A stretch of DNA of 10,411 bases. Source: Faecalibacterium sp. (GTDB taxonomy: Bacteria; Bacillota; Clostridia; Oscillospirales; Ruminococcaceae). Made by a program: the position numbers and the translations under genes. Shown here one piece after another: positions 6,019 to 10,411 of this stretch. The stretch spans positions 1 to 10,411 of the forward strand of contig JAHHRK010000052.1 in the NCBI GenBank assembly GCA_020025795.1, written 5' to 3'. Within the stretch, counting starts at the first letter, position 1; every line of letters starts with the position of its first letter. The notes beneath the pieces were generated by a model, which was not told the DNA's origin, did no database searches, and saw only the letters and a program-made list of their open reading frames with translations.

Positions 6019-7551
6019 TTACGGATTTGCGGGATCTTGCGGGGCTTCCGGAATTTCCGGTGTGGTAGGTTCAGCAGGCTGCTGCGGTTCTACCGGTTCC
6101 GGTTGTTCCGGCTCCGACGGCGTAACCTGCTCGGAAGGTGTATTCGGCTCCTCAGTGGACTCACTCGGTCCATCGGGGGTCACACCAGGAGACGTATCCG
6201 GTACATTGGAATCCACATCAGGAGATGGATTCGCTCCCTCAGAGTTCCCCGCAGGAGGGGTAACCGGAGCTTCCGGCTGCTCCGTAGGAGTTGGTTTCGG
6301 TGTCGGCTCCACCTTCACGAAATGGGCCTCTACCATAATTGCGTTAAACTCACCGGTCTTTCCGGGGATCGTAAAGGTCAGTTTGGCTTCTTCCGGATTC
6401 AGTCGGCCGACCGTGCAGCTCCATTTTTTAAATGCATAGCCTTCGTTCGGGATTGCTTCCACCGTTTCGCAGGTACCTGCATACGGAACCTTCTGCTCCT
6501 GCGTACCTCTGATTGTACCGCCCTGGCCTGCCTTGAAGCTGACCTGCACAAAATCAGGCGTTGCGCTGGGTGTTGCCGAAGGCTTTGCGTGGGGTCCGTC
6601 ATGCTTCACCGGGTCCTTCATAATCAGGTCCGGCGGGGTCTCGCCACGCTCCACCTTTTTCTTCAGCGGCTTGGGACGGCGGTCTTCTGTTTCGTAAGCA
6701 TGGGTACGAATGTGGTCAAACACTGCGCTTACGCCCTCTTTGGACAGGTGCAGGCCATCATACACGGTGTAATCCGTCTTGCCGAAGCCGGTTTCTTCGT
6801 CCTTCAGCACTTCGGTAGTGTTCAAGAACTTCCAACCATTCTTTTCGCACATTCCGACCAGTGCAGCATTGAACTTGTCCACATTCTGCATGGAGATATA
6901 GTTGTAATCCCGATAGCGGTCTACCGGCGGGATTGCAGAAATGATAATATCGAAATAGGGGTATGCGTCATAGCACTTCTTGATGGCTTTTTCGTAGATT
7001 TCAACGTAGGTTTCCGGCTTGCCGGACAAATCGTTGGTGCCAAAAGCAAATACCACACGCTGGGGCTGAATCACAGGGATTGCCTTATCAATGGTTACCA
7101 GGCCTTTGTTGCCCTTGAATTTCACACTGGGCAGTGTGGTGATCTGGCTGGCGCTCATGCCGATTACACCAATACCATTATCCAGTGTGACAAAGCCGTA
7201 GTTCATGTAGCGAGCCGTGTTCGAGTCGCCGACAAACAGGGTGTTGTCCACATAGTCCTGTCCTGCATCTTCGGTTTCCGGCAGGATGGTGTCCGTAAAC
7301 TTTTCCACGTCCAGCTTATCTGCCTGTGCATCGTATGCAGAATCATCTGCTGCTTCCGGGGTAGCAGTCACTGTCGGTGCATCCACATCCTGGTCACCCT
7401 CGTCGCCAAACACAACGTTGGAAATGCCCAGGCCCAACAGAATGCACAACGCAAATGCAGCAGCCGCTGCAATTGCAATGCCTTTGGGTTTTGACAAAAA
7501 TCGTTTGAGTTGATCGATCCAATCCTGGAATTTTTTATCTTTAGCCTGCAT
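6019..7551 (-). CDS. Membrane-anchored extracellular SGNH/GDSL hydrolase with repeat domain and P/E-rich tail
   Basis: Probable surface esterase; the substrate is unknown. The protein has 510 residues. Residues 1-23 are basic and cytoplasmic, and about 24-47 form one membrane anchor (GIAIAAAAAFALCILLGLGI). The rest should lie outside the cell. The SGNH domain covers about 100-290: LFVGDS puts the nucleophile at Ser110, FAFGTND gives the block III Asn173, and YDGLHL gives Asp265 and His268. These match SGNH blocks I, III and V. Residues 335-412 (VSFKAGQGGTIRG, then VEAIPNEGYAFKKWSC) look like one InlB/Flg_new-type beta repeat. Residues 413-510 are a Pro/Glu/Thr/Ser tail with no LPXTG motif. 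The start at 7551 follows AGAGG at eight bases. Possible roles include deacetylating or deacylating wall polymers or glycans. It appears to be a single gene. Upstream, TTGACT (7638-7643) has no well-spaced -10. Confidence 0.88.
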   Translation of the reverse strand: MQAKDKKFQDWIDQLKRFLSKPKGIAIAAAAAFALCILLGLGISNVVFGDEGDQDVDAPTVTATPEAADDSAYDAQADKLDVEKFTDTILPETEDAGQDYVDNTLFVGDSNTARYMNYGFVTLDNGIGVIGMSASQITTLPSVKFKGNKGLVTIDKAIPVIQPQRVVFAFGTNDLSGKPETYVEIYEKAIKKCYDAYPYFDIIISAIPPVDRYRDYNYISMQNVDKFNAALVGMCEKNGWKFLNTTEVLKDEETGFGKTDYTVYDGLHLSKEGVSAVFDHIRTHAYETEDRRPKPLKKKVERGETPPDLIMKDPVKHDGPHAKPSATPSATPDFVQVSFKAGQGGTIRGTQEQKVPYAGTCETVEAIPNEGYAFKKWSCTVGRLNPEEAKLTFTIPGKTGEFNAIMVEAHFVKVEPTPKPTPTEQPEAPVTPPAGNSEGANPSPDVDSNVPDTSPGVTPDGPSESTEEPNTPSEQVTPSEPEQPEPVEPQQPAEPTTPEIPEAPQDPANP

Positions 7552-7680
7552 GCTTCATACCTCTACTATCGAGTTCCATATTGTAATGTTTTCAGTCGCA
7601 GTTCCTTTTATATTACACTAAACTCCGAAAAATTTCCAGTCAAAACGTATTTTTTTCAAAACCGGCTGCCATTTTGTATA

Positions 7681-7714
7681 TAAAAAAGGCCGCTGCTACG
7701 TTGCAGTGGCCTTT
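7681..7714 (-). terminator. Terminator of the ECF S-component gene
   Basis: On the minus strand AAAGGCCACTGC, a six-base loop, then GCAGCGGCCTTT forms a 12-pair stem with a single internal mismatch (A opposite C on this strand, a G-U wobble on the other), followed by a run of Ts. It begins 14 bases after the stop codon at 7728 and separates this gene from the hydrolase gene. Flanking A and T runs may let it work in both directions. Confidence 0.88.
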
Positions 7715-7727
7715 CTTTATGCTTCTT

Positions 7728-8396
7728 TTACACGTTTTCTTTTTTCTGGCTGGGCAGCAGATGTGCCTTTTTCAAAGCCGGATAAATTGCCAGAAACAAC
7801 ACCACGCAGCACACGCAGGAGAAGATGCTGTTGACCAGCGTCACACCGGAAGCAACCTTCGCAAACACAGTGGTGATGTCCGGGTCCAGACCAAAAATAA
7901 ATCGGTTGCGGAAATATCCCAAGAACGGATCGGTAAACACATTCACCAAAAGGCCGGAGAATGCCGATGCGCCCACAATGCCCAAATAACGTGCCTTGGA
8001 CATGGTTTTGGGGTCTCTGTCGTGCAGGTGCAGCACCTTATGTGCCACAGCGCCGCAAACCAGACCAATGATAAATTTCAAAATAAAGGTAGTAACTGCA
8101 TAGCCCGGATCGCCTGCTACAATATCCGCAATGGACAAACCAATCGCACCTGCCAATCCGCCGGAAACGCCGTCCAGCAAAAGCGCCGTCAGCGCCGTAA
8201 AGGTATTGCCCAAGTGGAAAGATGAGCCCGTGCCCATAAAAGGCACGCGGAACAGATATGCCACGTAGCTCAGCGCAGCCATCAGGCCGATGATAGCGAT
8301 TTCTCTTACCGAAAACTTTTTATGGCATGCCAGTGAAAACAACAGCACGACGGCTACCGCCGCAGCAAAAATCAGCCACATTTCTGTTACAGTCAT
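7728..8396 (-). CDS. ECF transporter S component, substrate uncertain (vitamin B6-related suspected)
   Basis: Substrate-capture membrane subunit of an energy-coupling-factor vitamin importer. It would have to share the EcfA/EcfA'/EcfT module encoded elsewhere, since none is present here. The 222 residues contain a first hydrophobic segment (6-24), then REIAIIGLMAALSYVAYLFR (31-50), a typical S-component first helix with the small-residue face that meets EcfT. The rest has about five further helices, including LLLDGVSGGLAGAIGLSIAD (72-91) and FILKFIIGLVCGAVAHK (104-120). The start at 8396 is chosen because AGAGGA precedes it by nine bases; the reading frame is open for 32 more codons upstream, but those are polar, unlike the family and lack a ribosome site. 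It is divergent from a MocR/PdxR-type regulator with a shared 152-bp promoter region. This suggests a pyridoxine/pyridoxal transporter (PdxU-like), by context only. Confidence 0.85.
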   Translation of the reverse strand: MTVTEMWLIFAAAVAVVLLFSLACHKKFSVREIAIIGLMAALSYVAYLFRVPFMGTGSSFHLGNTFTALTALLLDGVSGGLAGAIGLSIADIVAGDPGYAVTTFILKFIIGLVCGAVAHKVLHLHDRDPKTMSKARYLGIVGASAFSGLLVNVFTDPFLGYFRNRFIFGLDPDITTVFAKVASGVTLVNSIFSCVCCVVLFLAIYPALKKAHLLPSQKKENV

Positions 8397-8424
8397 GTTA
8401 TAAGTTCCTCTTTTCTCTCTATGT

Positions 8425-8490
8425 GTATCCACGGCGCTTGACTTTTCTCTCTTCGCAGCGGATACTTTCAGTATATGCATTTCTGATACC
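8425..8490. promoter_or_regulatory. Candidate operator for the divergent regulator
   Basis: The shared intergenic region holds ATACT-TTC-AGTAT (8462-8474), a perfect 5-bp inverted repeat. It also has GATAC in direct orientation at 8461-8465 and 8485-8489 (24 bp apart), and the opposite orientation GTATC at 8425-8429. PdxR-type MocR regulators are known to bind sites with two direct and one inverted half-site, so the pattern is suggestive. The repeats are only five bases long, so chance is possible. They overlap the -10 boxes proposed for both divergent genes. Confidence 0.4.
8438..8466 (+). promoter_or_regulatory. Candidate promoter of the MocR-type regulator
   Basis: TTGACT (8438-8443), a 17-bp spacer and GATACT (8461-8466). 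The -35 matches five of six consensus bases and the -10 four of six. It would give a start of transcription near 8473 and a leader of about 75 bases. The -10 overlaps the small inverted repeat at 8462-8474 and adjoins a possible minus-strand -10 (TATACT, 8470-8475) for the S-component gene. Confidence 0.55.
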
Positions 8491-8548
8491 ATTAAAATAT
8501 CCAGTACATTTATTTTTTATGGTGTCAGTTTTTGAAAAGAGGAATCCT

Positions 8549-9976
8549 ATGCTGCAATTTTCCTTATTGTTAGATCAGGCCGAAGGGCCTTTGTACCAGC
8601 GGCTGTATCGTGCATTGGTCCGTCAGATTCGCACCGGTACATTAGCCGCAGGTGTACGTTTGCCCGGCAAACGCACGCTCGCCACCGAGCTTGGCATCTC
8701 CATCAACACCGTAGATACCGCCTATCAAATGCTGGCTGCCGAAGGCTATGTGGAAAGCCGCCCCCGCAGCGGTTTTGTCGTGCTGCCTTTCACGCAGGAG
8801 TTTCCCGTTGCCTCTCCGCCGCCTCAGCCAAAAGCTGCACCGGAGCCCCAGCCGGAAACGCCGTGGAAATTTGACCTGCGCACCGGTAGCGTCGATGCTG
8901 ACCTGTTTCCTTTCCGCACCTGGGGGCGCATCCAGAAAGAGCTTTTATACTCTGCACCACAGCTGCTGGCCTACGGCGCACCGCAGGGCGATGAAAATCT
9001 GCGCGCTGCTTTGGCCCGCTATCTGGCCGCCTATCGCGGTGTGCAATGCACCCCGGAGCAAATCGTTGTCGGTGCAGGGCTGGAATATCTTCTGGGTCTG
9101 CTTGCGCCGCTTTTAGGCGGTATCTGTGCCGTGGAAGACCCCGGCTATGGTTCCACCCGACACATTCTGGAAAATAGCGGTCTGCCCTGCTGCGCCGTGC
9201 CTGTCGATAAATATGGTCTTTCCGCACAGGCTTTGGAAGAAAGCGGTGCAAATCTTTGCTATATCACCCCCAGCCACCAGTTCCCCACCGGCGTGACCAT
9301 GAGCGCGCCCAGGCGCGCCGATTTGCTGGCCTGGGCCTCCAAGGCACCGGACCGCTATCTGTTGGAAGACGATTTTGACGCAGAATTTCGCTTTGACCAA
9401 AAGCCGCTGCCCAGCCTGCAAGGTATGGCTGGCGCAGATGGCCCGGTGGTTTACCTGTCTACCGTATCCCGCAGCTTAGCACCCAGTATTCGCTTGGCGT
9501 ATATGGTTTTGCCTCAGCAGCTGCTCCCCCGGTGGAAACGCCGTTACGGCAGCTATGCCAACACGGTCAGCCGCTTTGAGCAGCAAACCTTCTGCCGTTT
9601 TATAGAGGACGGCTATTTCACCCGGCATCTGGCACGCACCCGCAATACCTGCAAACACCGGCGCGATGCACTGGTGTCCGCTTTGCAGTCTACTTTTGGG
9701 CGCAGCGCGATTCAGCTGCGCGGCATCCACACCGGCCTGCACTTGCTGCTGACTTTGCCCAATGGTCCAGATGAGCAGACCATGGTTGCATCAGCCGCCG
9801 CAGTTGGTGTGCGCCTGACCGGCCTTTCCTCTTATTTTCACACCGACCGCGCGCAGTGCCCCAGCCATACCGTGGTATTGGGCTATGGCTCTTTGCCGGA
9901 ATCTGCCGCACCTGCGCTGGCTGCGCTCTTGAAAGAAGCCTGGAGCCAGCCCAGCGTCTCCTCATTGAACTCGTAA
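8549..9976 (+). CDS. MocR/PdxR-type GntR regulator with aminotransferase-like domain, PLP lysine replaced
   Basis: Transcription regulator of the MocR subfamily, 475 residues, the usual length. Residues about 10-80 are a GntR winged helix (PLYQRLYRALVRQIRTGTL, then RTLATELGISINTVDTAYQM and VESRPRSGFVVL). A proline-rich linker (about 85-110) follows, then a fold-type-I aminotransferase domain. Visible motifs are EDPGYGS near 196, TPSHQFPTG near 239 and EDDFDAEFRF from 273. The expected Schiff-base motif is S-K-S/T-L; here it is TVSRSLAPSIRLAYMV, placing Arg308 (codon CGC) where lysine should be. The phosphate-contact arginine seven residues on (Arg315) is kept, and the usual Tyr of EDDYDSEFR is Phe276. 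The start at 8549 has AGAGG six bases upstream; the frame is open further upstream without a ribosome site. It is divergent from the ECF S component, its likely target along with itself. Its 3' end overlaps the next gene by 94 bp. Confidence 0.92.
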   Translation: MLQFSLLLDQAEGPLYQRLYRALVRQIRTGTLAAGVRLPGKRTLATELGISINTVDTAYQMLAAEGYVESRPRSGFVVLPFTQEFPVASPPPQPKAAPEPQPETPWKFDLRTGSVDADLFPFRTWGRIQKELLYSAPQLLAYGAPQGDENLRAALARYLAAYRGVQCTPEQIVVGAGLEYLLGLLAPLLGGICAVEDPGYGSTRHILENSGLPCCAVPVDKYGLSAQALEESGANLCYITPSHQFPTGVTMSAPRRADLLAWASKAPDRYLLEDDFDAEFRFDQKPLPSLQGMAGADGPVVYLSTVSRSLAPSIRLAYMVLPQQLLPRWKRRYGSYANTVSRFEQQTFCRFIEDGYFTRHLARTRNTCKHRRDALVSALQSTFGRSAIQLRGIHTGLHLLLTLPNGPDEQTMVASAAAVGVRLTGLSSYFHTDRAQCPSHTVVLGYGSLPESAAPALAALLKEAWSQPSVSSLNS

Positions 9977-10411
9977 CGACTGGTTTCCCCATTCCATTTC
10001 CCGGGCAATACGCCTGCTTCCGGCTGCATCTCGCTGTTGGACAAGAATTCCAGATTCTGCTCCAGCGAGAGCAATTCCGTACCCGTCAAATCGGTCAGCA
10101 GCTTGCTGCTGTGCTGTTTCAGTCCTTCCGGCAAAAGGGTCGGCAACCTGTCCAGCTTTTGTCTTGCCCACCCCTGCCATAAGGTAGCACGCGCCAGCGC
10201 CACCGTCGTCGGCGGCAGCAGCGACGCATTCATTTCGGTCAGATGCTGTAAAAAGCGATGTGCTCCAGTTACTGTCCAGCTTTCTGCATTTTCTGCAAGG
10301 CCAGCTGCCTTGCGCTGTTCTGCGGTCAAAGCGCCATTCAGCCCTACCCGCACGGTGCCGGCATCTTCCAGAATTGCCTGCCAGGTTTCCGGCGTTGCCG
10401 CCACATATCGG
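9883..10411 (-). CDS. Uncharacterised protein, C-terminal part (5' end beyond window)
   Basis: An open frame enters from the right edge without a stop and ends at 9883, leaving at least 176 codons. A GTG at 10404 could be a start, but the frame continues open to the edge (codons for Arg-Tyr precede it), so the gene is more likely truncated by the window. I do not recognise the family. The visible part is soluble and mostly helical by composition, with Leu/Ala/Glu-rich segments (for example FLQHLTEMNASLLPPTTVA, TELLSLEQNLEFLSNSE), no membrane segment and no evident catalytic motif. The C-terminus AASAGAADSGKEP looks disordered. The last 31 codons (stop included) lie within the 3' end of the MocR-type gene on the other strand. 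The reading frame, rather than its antisense shadow, is favoured because the plus strand has no gene-like product here. Confidence 0.6.
   Translation of the reverse strand, partial: RYVAATPETWQAILEDAGTVRVGLNGALTAEQRKAAGLAENAESWTVTGAHRFLQHLTEMNASLLPPTTVALARATLWQGWARQKLDRLPTLLPEGLKQHSSKLLTDLTGTELLSLEQNLEFLSNSEMQPEAGVLPGKWNGETSRYEFNEETLGWLQASFKSAASAGAADSGKEP

Noticed and set aside
6010..7494. A 494-codon plus-strand frame over the SGNH hydrolase gene
   Set aside because: Arg/Cys-rich antisense translation of a gene whose catalytic motifs are clear on the minus strand.
7610..7643. Possible promoter TTGACT and TAATAT for the hydrolase gene
   Set aside because: The spacer would be 22 bp, too long for sigma-A. 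An alternative -10 TACAAT (7580-7585) has no recognisable -35, so no promoter is called.
8397..8492. Extended 254-residue form of the ECF S component
   Set aside because: The added 32 residues are polar and unlike S components, they overlap the promoter region, and there is no ribosome site, whereas the ATG at 8396 has one.
8327..8548. Extended 549-residue form of the MocR-type regulator
   Set aside because: The extra 74 residues would cover the intergenic promoters and overlap the S-component gene start; the ATG at 8549 has a well-spaced AGAGG and gives the normal family N-terminus.

Overview
The window looks like a chromosomal segment of a mid-GC clostridial (Bacillota) bacterium. The evidence is a CIRCE-controlled hrcA-grpE-dnaK operon, a T-box leader, SpoVT, strong AAGGAGG-type ribosome binding sites and a DnaK nucleotide-binding domain of the shorter Gram-positive type. 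Gene content and codon use fit a gut member of the Oscillospirales (Faecalibacterium/Gemmiger/Subdoligranulum-like), but the genus is a guess. No mobile element, CRISPR array, rRNA or tRNA gene was seen.

Layout, left to right. (1) 1-3319, minus strand: class I heat-shock operon. A sigma-A promoter and a perfect CIRCE operator lead into hrcA, grpE and dnaK. dnaK runs off the left edge after 488 codons, and a hairpin lies between grpE and dnaK. (2) 3492-4135, minus strand: spoVT with its own terminator and a candidate forespore sigma-G promoter. (3) 4148-5940, minus strand: brnQ, a branched-chain amino acid carrier. It is preceded by a consensus promoter and a complete T-box leader (stem I, T-box, terminator) and followed by a perfect 18-bp terminator hairpin. 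(4) 6019-7551, minus strand: a membrane-anchored extracellular SGNH hydrolase with a beta-repeat domain and a long proline/acid-rich tail. (5) 7685-8396, minus strand: an ECF transporter S component with its terminator. (6) 8549-9976, plus strand: a MocR/PdxR-type regulator (GntR helix-turn-helix plus aminotransferase fold) divergent from the S component, with overlapping promoters and a small operator-like repeat cluster between them. (7) 9883-10411, minus strand: the 3' part of an unrecognised gene, overlapping the regulator tail to tail by 94 bp.

Most of this is ordinary housekeeping content. The parts worth a second look are the MocR-type regulator, in which the expected PLP-binding lysine is arginine while the rest of the pocket is largely kept; its pairing with an ECF S component, which suggests vitamin-B6-related uptake; the brnQ T-box leader with a doubled T-box-like motif; and the sigma-G-like promoter in front of spoVT. 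I do not see a clearly novel multi-gene system.
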